From Planctomycetaceae bacterium (GTDB lineage: Bacteria > Planctomycetota > Planctomycetia > Planctomycetales > Planctomycetaceae): a stretch of DNA of 8,417 nt. Below the pieces are notes generated by a model. The model saw nothing but the letters and a program-made list of their open reading frames with translations. It had not been told where the DNA came from and did not search any database. This document shows, piece after piece, positions 1 through 6,612 of this stretch (position 1 is the first letter of the stretch; each line of letters starts with the position of its first letter). Location: assembly GCA_947479075.1 (NCBI GenBank), contig CANJZR010000144.1, positions 1-8,417 of the forward strand, read 5' to 3'. The position numbers were made by a program, and so were the translations under genes.

Positions 1-1290
1 ACCAATCATGAGCCGAACCGCGTCCCCTTTCCCAAACCGGAGGGATATGACCCACGGCGGTATGAGATCCTGTTGCGCGTGCTGGAAGCGGGATTGCGCG
101 AGACGTTCAACAAGTTTGATCCGATCCCGAACTTCAAGACCGATACGAACAATCACGGTCCGGTCAGCACTGACAACATCGGGATGAACTACGACTATCC
201 CGAGGCGACGTATAAACGTCGCAGCGAGATTCTGAGAGAACATGTGCAGTACCAGCAGGGATGGTGCTACTTCCTGGCGAATGATCCCCGTGTGCCGAAG
301 GATATTCAGGAGCCGTTTCTGAAGTGGGGACTGTCTCGGGATGAGTTCACGGACAACGGGAACTGGCCACATCAGATCTACGTTCGCGAAGCCCGTCGCA
401 TGATCGGATCCTACGTGATGACCGAGAATGAGCTGTTGAAGCGATGTCCGACTCCCGAATCGATCGGCATGGGCTCCTACACGATCGACTCGCACAACGT
501 GCAGCGCTACATCACACCTGAAGGTTATGTGCAGAACGAAGGCGACATCGGTGTTCCGACTCTGGGACCGTATGAGATTGCCTACGGATCGCTGGTTCCG
601 AAGAAGGGCCAGTGCGGAAATCTATTGGTGCCGGTCTGTGTTTCGAGCTCGCATATTGCGTTTGGGTCGATTCGCATGGAACCAGTGTTCATGATCCTTG
701 GTCAGTCAGCTGCCACAGCTGCGTCGCTGGCGATCGAGGCCAACCAGAGTGTGCAGGAGGTTCCCTACGCGAAGCTGAGGGAACAGTTGCTGAAGGACGG
801 ACAGATCCTGGAATACACACAACCGTTGGGGAGCAAGAACGCCCCACACCATGGGCTGGGTGTGTCTTCCAAGAGTCTGACGGGAGTGGTGATCGATGAC
901 GATGAGGCCACACTGACCGGCGAATGGGCCAGGAGCCAGTCCACGGGCAAGTTTGTGGGCCAGGGATATCGACACGACAATGACTTCCGCGATGGACGGC
1001 TTACCGCGAAGTTTGAGACCCGATTACCGAAAGCAGGGATCTATGAAGTCCGGATGAGCTACTCTCGCAATCCGAATCGTGCGACAAACGTGCCGGTGAA
1101 CATAACGCACGCCAATGGGACCGAGACCGTGCGGGTGAATGAGCGTTTGCCAACCGGGATTGACGGGCTGTTCGTGTCACTCGGGAAGTTTGAGTTCACC
1201 AAGGAACAGCCCGCCGTCGTGGTCGTGTCTAACGACAAAACCGATGGGCATGTGATCGTCGATTCCGTCCAGTGGGTCATGGCCGAGTGA
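1..1290 (+). CDS. FAD-dependent oxidoreductase with C-terminal golvesin/xanthan-lyase-type domain (5' partial)
   Basis: The frame is open from the first base and stops at TGA 1288-1290, so 429 residues of a longer protein are visible. The N-terminal part with the dinucleotide-binding Gly motif lies outside the window. Residues about 190-250 match the conserved end of FAD_oxidored-type flavoproteins: a YGSLVPK stretch, NLLVPVCVSSSHIAFGS, then MEPVFMILGQSAATAA (GQ at residues 234-235), which normally closes the FAD site. From about residue 295 (GVVIDDDEA) to the end, a beta-rich domain with YEVRMSYSRNPNRATNVPV and a closing IVDSVQW resembles the golvesin/Xly CBD-like domain, a probable carbohydrate- or surface-binding module. 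The substrate is unknown; sugar or polysaccharide oxidation is a guess. A TTG at 73 is an internal codon, not a start. The gene is probably unrelated to the metal cluster downstream. I am confident of the family and less so of the role. Confidence 0.88.
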   Translation, partial: TNHEPNRVPFPKPEGYDPRRYEILLRVLEAGLRETFNKFDPIPNFKTDTNNHGPVSTDNIGMNYDYPEATYKRRSEILREHVQYQQGWCYFLANDPRVPKDIQEPFLKWGLSRDEFTDNGNWPHQIYVREARRMIGSYVMTENELLKRCPTPESIGMGSYTIDSHNVQRYITPEGYVQNEGDIGVPTLGPYEIAYGSLVPKKGQCGNLLVPVCVSSSHIAFGSIRMEPVFMILGQSAATAASLAIEANQSVQEVPYAKLREQLLKDGQILEYTQPLGSKNAPHHGLGVSSKSLTGVVIDDDEATLTGEWARSQSTGKFVGQGYRHDNDFRDGRLTAKFETRLPKAGIYEVRMSYSRNPNRATNVPVNITHANGTETVRVNERLPTGIDGLFVSLGKFEFTKEQPAVVVVSNDKTDGHVIVDSVQWVMAE

Positions 1291-1316
1291 GTGCCGGCGA
1301 CAGCCCGGTCCGGCAC
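1291..1316 (+). terminator. Hairpin directly after the oxidoreductase stop codon
   Basis: GTGCCGG (1291-1297) pairs with CCGGCAC (1310-1316) around a 12-nt loop, starting on the base after the TGA stop. There is no clear T-tract downstream, so this is not a textbook intrinsic terminator. Its position fits transcript-end processing or weak termination between the oxidoreductase and the downstream metal genes. Confidence 0.35.
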
Positions 1317-1350
1317 CTTGACCAACACGAAGCGTCAGCGAGGGAGAGAC

Positions 1351-1383
1351 ATGAAGTCTAATGCGAATGTTTCATTTTTGTAA
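1351..1383 (+). other. Ten-codon open frame with strong Shine-Dalgarno sequence
   Basis: ATG at 1351 is preceded by GAGGGAGAG at about 1339-1347, a strong purine-rich ribosome site at suitable spacing. The frame encodes only MKSNANVSFL and then stops at TAA 1381-1383. It may be a leader peptide or the surviving start of a gene whose body has decayed. Nothing downstream in that frame is recognisable, and chance is possible. Confidence 0.25.
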
Positions 1384-1625
1384 CAGCAAGAAGCGATTGG
1401 GCTTGCGCTGACATCTGGAGATACAAAATTCGTGCCCCTCCAAACGATACGAACCGGGATATTTCCGGAGATACAATCCGGATTCTAGGACGCGGGCAGC
1501 AATGCTTGACCGGACACTCTTGAAGCCCGTGCGAGAGGCTCTGCCAGCCCGATGAACCCGGGGCTCGCTTGATGTCGCGATCACTCTGAATGCCAAAGAG
1601 CAGTCAGGCATCACTTGATATGACT

Positions 1626-1649
1626 TCATCCGGGCCTCGGCCCGGATGA
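1626..1649. repeat. Perfect inverted repeat (palindrome) in the intergenic region
   Basis: TCATCCGGGC (1626-1635) and GCCCGGATGA (1640-1649) are exact reverse complements separated by CTCG; the pairing can extend to 11 bp with a 2-nt loop. A GC-rich stem with a tight loop would fold well in RNA on either strand. No long T-run follows on either strand, though TCTGTTTCT lies 10 nt downstream on the + strand. It could be a bidirectional terminator, an operator for a dimeric regulator, or a dispersed palindromic element. The pairing is certain; the function is not. Confidence 0.7.
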
Positions 1650-1832
1650 GCATGCGGTCTGTTTCTAACATCCCCAGTGGATCAAGGTTGGGGGCAAGGT
1701 CATAAAGGTCAATGATTCTGCGGAGGAGGCAACGACAATTTACCAATCAGAATTTATCCGAAACGGTGGACAAGCTGGCCGCTTGCCAAATAAGCAGATT
1801 GTCTCGATCGCCTTGAACCGGTACTATCGTTG

Positions 1833-2252
1833 ATGCCAATCATGCAATACCTCAGTTCTCTTCTGATCTTGATTACGCTCACCTGCCCGGTGATGTGTGG
1901 ATATGACGTTGGATGTTGTACTCAGAGCGAAGATGGCCTCACACGATCTCAGATCGCAACTTGCTGTTCGCACTGCTCGCATCAATACCAGCATGAAGAT
2001 GCCCACGAAGAGAGGATTCCCCCGCAGCCCGATCGGCCTTGTGCTTGCTCGTGTTTATGTGGCGGGGCTGTGGTGGTGGAGTCAGTCAGTTTGCCGGTTC
2101 TCGCCGTCGTGTGGTTCGTCATAGACTTGTGGGTATCGAATCCCCCTGAGAGTGCCAATACGGGAACTATGTGGGGTGACTCCTATATGCATGACCGGTG
2201 TCCAATTTCTGGGTATGCACTACGAATTGTGGAATGCTCGCTGCGCAGTTGA
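1833..2252 (+). CDS. Small Cys-rich exported protein of a metal-efflux-associated type
   Basis: This predicts 139 residues from ATG 1833; ATG 1842 is an equally possible start and gives a tighter signal peptide, and neither has an obvious Shine-Dalgarno sequence. Residues about 5-23 (YLSSLLILITLTCPVMC) form a hydrophobic export signal. The mature part holds 13 cysteines counted over the whole protein, including CC at 28-29, TCCSHCSH at 43-50, and the alternating CACSCLCGGAV at 70-80, plus several His residues at 47-58, all suited to soft-metal binding. A second hydrophobic stretch at 86-101 may be a membrane segment or buried core. The end, SGYALRIVECSLRS, matches the tail pattern I associate with small planctomycete proteins encoded before CzcABC-type efflux genes; this is recalled, not searched. 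It lies 107 nt upstream of permease 1. The likely role is extracytoplasmic metal binding or sensing (inference). A shadow frame overlaps at 1897-2124 and is ignored. Confidence 0.6.
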   Translation: MPIMQYLSSLLILITLTCPVMCGYDVGCCTQSEDGLTRSQIATCCSHCSHQYQHEDAHEERIPPQPDRPCACSCLCGGAVVVESVSLPVLAVVWFVIDLWVSNPPESANTGTMWGDSYMHDRCPISGYALRIVECSLRS

Positions 2253-2343
2253 TGCGAGTGGGAGTTGTGCTGTCGGACTGAGACGATGCTGCCGCCGTGT
2301 GTTGCTGGCGCTCGGACTTGGTTTCCTCTCTCCACATTCTCGC

Positions 2344-2352
2344 GAGGCGGAG
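2344..2352 (+). promoter_or_regulatory. Ribosome binding site fixing the permease 1 start
   Basis: The purine-rich GAGGCGGAG ends 7 nt before ATG 2360. It favours that ATG over the in-frame GTG at 2297, which would add 21 residues unlike the family N-terminus. Confidence 0.6.
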
Positions 2353-2359
2353 TCCCGCC

Positions 2360-3526
2360 ATGTTTTTTCGCTTACTCCCGTGGGAATACGGGATTCGCAA
2401 CCTGTTTCGTCGACCGCTCCGCAGCGGGCTGACACTACTGGCGCTCACGACGGTGACGTTGATGGTGTTAGTCGTCGTCGGATTTGTGCGTGGGTTGGAA
2501 CGGTCACTGGCAGTCAGCGGCGATCCCCGGACGGTGATCGTGTTCTCGCTCGGAATGGGTGAGAACCTGGAGTACTCCTCGATCCCGATGGGAACGACCG
2601 ACCTGCTCGCTGCGAGTACTCAGGGGATTCAGGAACGTTATGGCCGCAAATACGCTTCACCCGAGTTGTACCTCGGGACGAAGGTACGCCTTTCCCAAGA
2701 CTCACCGGAGTCTCTCGGACTTGTCAGGGGTTTGTTGCCAGCAGCTCTGCTGGTCCATCGGCAGGTTGAGATCATCTCTGGTCAATGGCCCCAGGCCGGG
2801 GAAGTGCTGGTGGGTCGACTGGCAGCCACCAAGTTAGGAATCGCCAAACAGCAATTGGCAGTGGGAAGTACGCTGTGGTTTGAAGGCCGGAGTTGGCGCG
2901 TCTGCGGGACATTCTCCGCCGGAAGCGGAACTTTCGAATCAGAACTCTGGTGCCGACTCGATGACCTCCAGCAAACACTGAAACGACAGGATTTGAGTCT
3001 CGTGGCAATGACCTTGGGACCGACCGCTGACTTTCAAGATTTGAATCTGTTTTGCAAGGAACGGATTGATCTGGAGTTGCAGGCGATCCGACAGACCGAT
3101 TACTTCGCGACGCTCCGTAAGGACTACGCACCCGTGAGGTGGCTGGCTTGGTTGGTTGTCTCGCTCATTGCGGGAGCGGGAGTGTTCGTGGGTTTGAACA
3201 CGATGTACGGATCGGTCGTCGGGCGGATTCGTGAACTCGCCACACTGCAAACGATCGGCTTCTCGCGTCGCGCAGCCATTCTGAGTGTGGTGCAAGAGGG
3301 AACCATCCTGGCGATGACCGGTGCGCTGATCGCTTCGGTCATCGCCTATGGCCTGGCCAACGGGGCCGCTGTGCGGTTTACGATGGGGGCCTTTGAACTC
3401 CAAATCGACAGCCTGACGCTGTTGATCGGGAATGGAATTGCGTTGTGTTTGGGAGCGGGAGGTGCGTTGCCTCCAGCGATGAAGATCTTCCGGCTGTCCG
3501 TTGTGGACGGCCTCAAAGCGGTGTAG
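2360..3526 (+). CDS. ABC transporter permease, FtsX/MacB type (permease 1)
   Basis: The product is 388 residues from ATG 2360, chosen because the ribosome site GAGGCGGAG sits 7 nt upstream and because MFFRLLPWEYGIRNLFRRPLR is the classic cytoplasmic start of this family. The topology is typical: TM1 at about 22-43, a large extracytoplasmic domain at about 45-258 (MacB_PCD-like), then TM2 at 261-283, TM3 at 314-337 and TM4 at 352-373. After TM2 comes the coupling segment GRIRELATLQTIGFSRRAAI, which normally contacts the ATPase, and the C-terminus ends PPAMKIFRLSVVDGLKAV, the usual FtsX tail. These permeases do not carry substrate through the membrane; they transmit ATP-driven motion to the periplasmic side. 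The partner ATPase is probably the one encoded at 5899-6612, and a second, divergent permease lies at 6612-7751. Together they could form a heterodimer. The family call is strong and the substrate is unknown. Confidence 0.9.
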   Translation: MFFRLLPWEYGIRNLFRRPLRSGLTLLALTTVTLMVLVVVGFVRGLERSLAVSGDPRTVIVFSLGMGENLEYSSIPMGTTDLLAASTQGIQERYGRKYASPELYLGTKVRLSQDSPESLGLVRGLLPAALLVHRQVEIISGQWPQAGEVLVGRLAATKLGIAKQQLAVGSTLWFEGRSWRVCGTFSAGSGTFESELWCRLDDLQQTLKRQDLSLVAMTLGPTADFQDLNLFCKERIDLELQAIRQTDYFATLRKDYAPVRWLAWLVVSLIAGAGVFVGLNTMYGSVVGRIRELATLQTIGFSRRAAILSVVQEGTILAMTGALIASVIAYGLANGAAVRFTMGAFELQIDSLTLLIGNGIALCLGAGGALPPAMKIFRLSVVDGLKAV

Positions 3527-3564
3527 TGCTTCGCCCTCGTGGGTAAGTCCGGTGATCTGTCATG

Positions 3565-3570
3565 AAGGAG
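3565..3570 (+). promoter_or_regulatory. Ribosome binding site fixing the lipoprotein start
   Basis: AAGGAG sits 6 nt before ATG 3577. The upstream in-frame ATG 3562 would place this site inside the coding region and has no such motif of its own, so 3577 is the preferred start. Confidence 0.75.
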
Positions 3571-3576
3571 TCTGAG

Positions 3577-4251
3577 ATGTTGAAGACCAATGGGTTTCGA
3601 AGTGTGGTGGGCTTGGCGATCATGACGTGGGTGGGGTGCGGACAAGCACCGGCACCGAGTACGGCAACTCCCGTCGCTTCGAAGGCGGGAAGTCAGTATC
3701 TCCTGGCCACGGAACCAGCAGCTGCGAGGAGTATCCTGCAGGTTCGCGAAGAGTCCAAGCAAGGGGATGACGTGGTCCTCGTGGGGCGCATCGGCGGCGA
3801 CGTGAATCCGTGGGTCGAGGGTCGAGCAGCGTTCTCGCTGGTCGACCTCTCGGCGAAAGCGTGCAGCGACATTGCTGGCGACAACTGTCCCACGCCTTGG
3901 GATTACTGCTGCGAGACGGACAAGTTGGTGAAGGGTAAGACCCTGATCAAGTTGGTCGGAGACGATGGCAAGCCAGTCGCAACGGATGCCCGTGAACTGC
4001 TGGGAGTCAAAGAACTCGACACGTTGGTGGTCCAGGGTCAGGCCCAGCGCGACGACAGTGGCAACTTGACGATTCTGGCGTCGAAGGTCTTTGTGCGCCC
4101 GGCAGGAGCATCGACAGCTGGCGCCCGTGAGCATGACCACGATCATGATCACAGCCACGGCCATGAAGGCGAAGAGAAGGTGAAGTCGGAAGCGGAGCCG
4201 GTCACCACCAGTCCGCCTGCTACGACCACCGAGTCCTCTCCCCAGAACTAA
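3577..4251 (+). CDS. Probable His-rich metal-binding lipoprotein with OB-like domain
   Basis: The product is 224 residues from ATG 3577; an in-frame ATG at 3562 would add five. Residues 1-20 are a signal sequence ending MTWVG before C21, a plausible but imperfect lipobox (Trp at -3), followed by a Pro/Ala/Ser/Thr linker. Residues about 60-175 form a beta-rich module (DDVVLVGRIGG, AAFSLVDLSAKAC, DTLVVQGQAQ, LTILASKVFVRP), looking like an OB-fold or tOB-type domain. Within it lies a Cys cluster at C96, C104 and C111-C112. At 186-196 there is a strictly alternating HDHDHDHSHGH run, a classic Zn/Ni/Co/Cu-binding tract, then a Glu/Lys and Ser/Thr/Pro-rich tail. It lies between permease 1 and the fusion protein, with a 14-nt gap to the latter. 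A membrane-tethered metal donor or adaptor for the ABC complex is inferred; I know of no named homologue. Confidence 0.7.
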   Translation: MLKTNGFRSVVGLAIMTWVGCGQAPAPSTATPVASKAGSQYLLATEPAAARSILQVREESKQGDDVVLVGRIGGDVNPWVEGRAAFSLVDLSAKACSDIAGDNCPTPWDYCCETDKLVKGKTLIKLVGDDGKPVATDARELLGVKELDTLVVQGQAQRDDSGNLTILASKVFVRPAGASTAGAREHDHDHDHSHGHEGEEKVKSEAEPVTTSPPATTTESSPQN

Positions 4252-4265
4252 TCGAGGCTGGCACC

Positions 4266-5897
4266 ATGTCTGCTCCTGTGAATCTGAAGGATCTGGCTGT
4301 ACGTCGCGACGCGAGGGGGGAAAGCTCACTCGCGCCGCGACGGCACATTGTCTCGCGGTACATCTTGCCGGGGGCCTTGGTGACCGGATTTCTCGCTTTG
4401 ACCATCTGGTCAGCGCGGGATCTCTGGTTGCCTCGTAAGTTGGTCACGGTCGTGCCAGTCCACGTGAGTTTGTCTGAAGTGCAGACAGCTGGAACTCCGC
4501 TGTTCAAGGCGGCGGGCTGGATCGAGCCACGGCCCACGCCTATTCGTGTGGCAGCGCTCGCGACCGGTGTGGTCGATCAACTGCTGGTCGTCGAGGACCA
4601 ATTCGTCAAGCAGGGAGAGCCGATCGCGCGGTTGGTTGCCCGCGATGCGGAACTCGCCCTGCAACAGGCGATCGCCACGGAAGGGATGCGAAAAGCAGAG
4701 ACGGAAGAGGCTCAGGCCACGTTGACCGCTGCTCGTACCAACTTGGAATTCCCCACACACTTGGAATTCCCTTTGGCGGAAGCGGAAGTCGACCTGACGA
4801 CACTCGAAACGGAGCTGACAAACCTGCCGAACCTTCTCAAACGAGCGGAAGCGAGGTTTCGTCTGGCCGATGCCGACTGGAAAGCAAAGTCGGAAAACAA
4901 GCAATCGATTCAGGCCATCCTCGTGGTCCGCGCTCAGAGTGAATTCGACGCTGCCCAATCCGAAGTCGACGAGTTGACCAAGCGGCGACCGGCGCTCGAA
5001 CTGCAACGAGAGGCCCTTGTCCGCAAGCGAGCTGCTGCCGCCAAACGCCTGGAACTCAAAACCGATGAAACCCGTGCAGTTTCAGCGGCGATCGCGCATC
5101 TGTCCTCCTTTGAAGCCCAGCACCGTGAGGCCCAGACACGAGTCGAGGAAGCCCAGCTGCGTCTGGAGCGTATGACGATCCGCGCACCCGTCAGCGGCCG
5201 TGTGCTGAACCTGATTGCGAATCCCGGATCTCAGCTGATGACCGGCCCCTCCCAGATGGAAGCGCGGGATAGCAACACCGTAGTCACGATGTACCAGCCA
5301 GATCAGATGCAGGTGCGGGTCGATGTGCGGTTTGAGGACTTACCGCGAGTCGGTCGAGATCAGCCTGTGCAGGTCAAGAGCCCAGCCTTCCCCGAGGCGA
5401 TCTCGGGGCGAGTTCTGTTCCTGACCAGTTTTGCGAACGTACAGAAAAACACGCTAGCGGTGAAGGTTTCGCTCGATGCGCCGCCGTCAGTACTTAAGCC
5501 CGAAATGCTGGTGGATGTGACATTTCTGGCTGCGGAGCAGCCGAGTCGAGAGTCGGGGGAAAAGAGTCAAGATCCCACGGAAGAATACCGTTTGTTTCTT
5601 CCGCGTTCGGTGGTAGACATCGGCTCAGATGGCAATTCCGTATGGGTGGCCGACTTGGTCCACCGAGCGGCACGCCGGCAGAGCATCCAGCTGGGGGCCT
5701 TGCAGACAGCCACGCTGCTCGAAGTGACAGGAGGTCTGACCGCCGCCAGCCGCATCATCTCGGGAGGTCGCGAGAACTTGAGTGACGGAGACCGCATAGA
5801 GGTTCAGGGCGAGGATACCCAGTTGGGAACAGGCGTGTCTGATGGCAAGTCCACTCCCGCGACACCTGCCCCTCATGGCCAACATCCGGAGAAATAA
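4266..5897 (+). CDS. Membrane fusion protein (HlyD/MacA-type periplasmic adaptor)
   Basis: The product is 543 residues from ATG 4266, with GAGG at 4254-4257, 8 nt upstream. An Arg-rich cytoplasmic leader is followed by one membrane anchor at about 31-52 (YILPGALVTGFLALTIWSA). The first lipoyl half is at about 83-125 (GWIEPRPTPIRVAALATG, VKQGEPIARL). A long alpha-helical coiled-coil hairpin rich in Ala, Glu, Gln, Arg and Leu covers about 126-303, the second lipoyl half is RMTIRAPVSGRVLNLIANPG at 302-321, and beta-barrel and membrane-proximal parts follow from about 345 to 510. The family links an inner-membrane engine to an outer-membrane channel. The length exceeds MacA (about 370), mainly through the hairpin and a flexible acidic/Pro-rich C-terminus. 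A short duplication (LEFPTH/LEFPLA, residues 160-171) interrupts the hairpin. It is one base from the ATPase gene, so they surely work together. No TolC-type gene is in view. Confidence 0.9.
   Translation: MSAPVNLKDLAVRRDARGESSLAPRRHIVSRYILPGALVTGFLALTIWSARDLWLPRKLVTVVPVHVSLSEVQTAGTPLFKAAGWIEPRPTPIRVAALATGVVDQLLVVEDQFVKQGEPIARLVARDAELALQQAIATEGMRKAETEEAQATLTAARTNLEFPTHLEFPLAEAEVDLTTLETELTNLPNLLKRAEARFRLADADWKAKSENKQSIQAILVVRAQSEFDAAQSEVDELTKRRPALELQREALVRKRAAAAKRLELKTDETRAVSAAIAHLSSFEAQHREAQTRVEEAQLRLERMTIRAPVSGRVLNLIANPGSQLMTGPSQMEARDSNTVVTMYQPDQMQVRVDVRFEDLPRVGRDQPVQVKSPAFPEAISGRVLFLTSFANVQKNTLAVKVSLDAPPSVLKPEMLVDVTFLAAEQPSRESGEKSQDPTEEYRLFLPRSVVDIGSDGNSVWVADLVHRAARRQSIQLGALQTATLLEVTGGLTAASRIISGGRENLSDGDRIEVQGEDTQLGTGVSDGKSTPATPAPHGQHPEK
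4741..4776 (+). repeat. 18-bp tandem duplication inside the fusion-protein gene
   Basis: ACTTGGAATTCCC occurs at 4741-4753 and again at 4759-4771, a spacing of exactly 18 bp, so the reading frame is kept and the peptide reads LEFP-TH-LEFP-LA. The last five bases of each 18-bp unit differ. It sits in the helical hairpin and adds two prolines there, suggesting a kink or the hairpin tip region. Confidence 0.75.
5888..5891 (+). promoter_or_regulatory. Ribosome binding site fixing the ATPase start
   Basis: GGAG lies 7 nt before ATG 5899, within the last codons of the fusion-protein gene. It favours ATG 5899 over in-frame ATGs at 5842 and 5875, whose extra residues do not fit the family. Confidence 0.7.
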
Positions 5898-5898
5898 C

Positions 5899-6612
5899 AT
5901 GCCAGTCATCGAAGTTCGCGACGTGACCAAGCAGTTCATGAAAGGCTCGGAGACGATCACTCCGCTCCGGGATGCCAATCTGGAGATCGAGCGTGGTGAG
6001 TTCGTATCGCTCATGGGGGCCAGCGGGACGGGGAAGTCGACGCTGCTGAATCTGATTGCCAGCATCGATCGGCCCACTTCCGGGACAATCGTGGTCAACG
6101 GAACGGACATCACCCGTTTGTCCCGCAGCAAGCTGGCCAACTGGCGAGCGGCCAACATCGGTTACGTCTTTCAGACGCACAACCTCGTTCCGGTGCTGAC
6201 GGCGTATGAGAACATCGAACTCCCCTTGTTGCTCCTTCCATTGAACCGAGCAGAGCGACGCAAGCGTGTTGAGATTGCGTTGGGAGCCGTGGACCTGCTT
6301 GATCGGGCCAACCACTATCCTCGACAACTCTCGGGGGGGCAGGAACAGCGTGTGGGCATTGCCCGAGCGATCGTGGCCGATCCCACGGTCGTCGTGGCCG
6401 ACGAACCGACTGGCGACCTCGATGAGACCACATCGAGCCAGATTCTCGATCTCCTGCAACGTCTCAATCGAGAACTCGGTACGACGTTTCTGATGGTGAC
6501 CCACGATCCCGACGCAGCTGCGATCGCCGGTCGGCGGCTGCGGCTGGAACAGGGACGTTTAGTCGAAGTTGCAGACCATGTGCCAGTTCCAGCGGCCTTG
6601 GAGGTCCGGTAA
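5899..6612 (+). CDS. ABC transporter ATP-binding protein, LolD/MacB type
   Basis: The product is 237 residues from ATG 5899, one base after the fusion-protein stop (TAACATG). All catalytic motifs are intact: Walker A GASGTGKST at 40-48, Q-loop Gln at 92 in YVFQTHNLVPVLTAYENIELP, signature LSGGQEQRV at 144-152, Walker B VVVADEPTGDLD at 164-175 with the catalytic Glu at 169, and H-loop His 202 in VTHDP. The Q-loop region and TGDLD wording are those of the LolD/MacB/FtsE group, which energises FtsX-type permeases from the cytoplasmic face and hydrolyses ATP. Length is normal for a free-standing subunit; in MacB the same domain is fused to the permease. Its partners are permease 2, with which it overlaps by one base, and probably permease 1. 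The second Gln of the common LSGGQQQRV is Glu here, a mild variation. Confidence 0.96.
   Translation: MPVIEVRDVTKQFMKGSETITPLRDANLEIERGEFVSLMGASGTGKSTLLNLIASIDRPTSGTIVVNGTDITRLSRSKLANWRAANIGYVFQTHNLVPVLTAYENIELPLLLLPLNRAERRKRVEIALGAVDLLDRANHYPRQLSGGQEQRVGIARAIVADPTVVVADEPTGDLDETTSSQILDLLQRLNRELGTTFLMVTHDPDAAAIAGRRLRLEQGRLVEVADHVPVPAALEVR
6600..6605 (+). promoter_or_regulatory. Strong ribosome binding site for permease 2 inside the ATPase gene
   Basis: GGAGGT ends 6 nt before ATG 6612, which overlaps the ATPase stop as TAATG. This arrangement supports translational coupling of ATPase and permease 2. Confidence 0.75.

Larger units (their letters stand above)
1291..1832. other. Gene-poor interval between oxidoreductase and metal-efflux cluster
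   Basis: This stretch of about 540 bases shows no protein I recognise in any frame. All three forward frames are interrupted several times. The longest frame is on the minus strand (1372-1746, 124 codons); it has an Arg-rich, low-complexity look and no family motif. The stretch does contain a hairpin at 1291-1316, a 10-codon frame with a good ribosome site at 1351-1383, a 10-nt direct repeat GGAGATACAA at 1417-1426 and 1467-1476, a perfect palindrome at 1626-1649, and a direct repeat of AATTTA-CC type at 1737-1759. It should hold the promoter of the seven-gene cluster, but no clear -35/-10 pair or MerR-type dyad could be picked out by eye. It may also be the scar of an old insertion or a decayed gene. 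Confidence 0.6.

Noticed and set aside
1372..1746. Minus-strand open frame of 124 codons in the intergenic region
   Set aside because: The translation is Arg-rich with no recognisable motif and no clear ribosome site, and it contains the palindrome. It could be a relic, but nothing supports calling it a gene.
1712..1813. 33-codon frame from ATG 1712
   Set aside because: Only a weak AAAGG upstream, an Arg/Gln/Ser-rich unrecognised product, and it lies where the promoter is expected; not enough to call a gene.
1291..1832. tRNA, riboswitch or CRISPR content
   Set aside because: No cloverleaf with a GTTC-type T-arm, no known riboswitch core and no regularly spaced repeats were seen on either strand.
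1669..1833. Open frame ending TGA 1831-1833, overlapping the ATG of the Cys-rich gene as TGATG
   Set aside because: The overlap resembles translational coupling, but the frame has no ATG or GTG start (only a late TTG) after the TAA at 1666 and no recognisable product.
2297..2359. GTG start at 2297 for permease 1
   Set aside because: The extra 21 residues do not resemble the family and there is no ribosome site, whereas ATG 2360 has one at 7 nt and starts the typical permease N-terminus.
2152..2562. Overlapping + strand frame of 136 codons
   Set aside because: It overlaps the end of the Cys-rich gene and the start of permease 1 in another frame and has no domain features.
3346..4329. Long minus-strand open frame of 327 codons
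   Set aside because: It lies opposite permease 1, the lipoprotein and the start of the fusion protein, all with clear family motifs and ribosome sites. Its translation is Arg/His-rich and shows no domain; it is a codon-bias shadow.
5755..6504. Minus-strand open frame of 249 codons
   Set aside because: It is opposite the fusion-protein end and the ATPase, whose Walker and signature motifs prove the + strand coding; the antisense translation has no motif.
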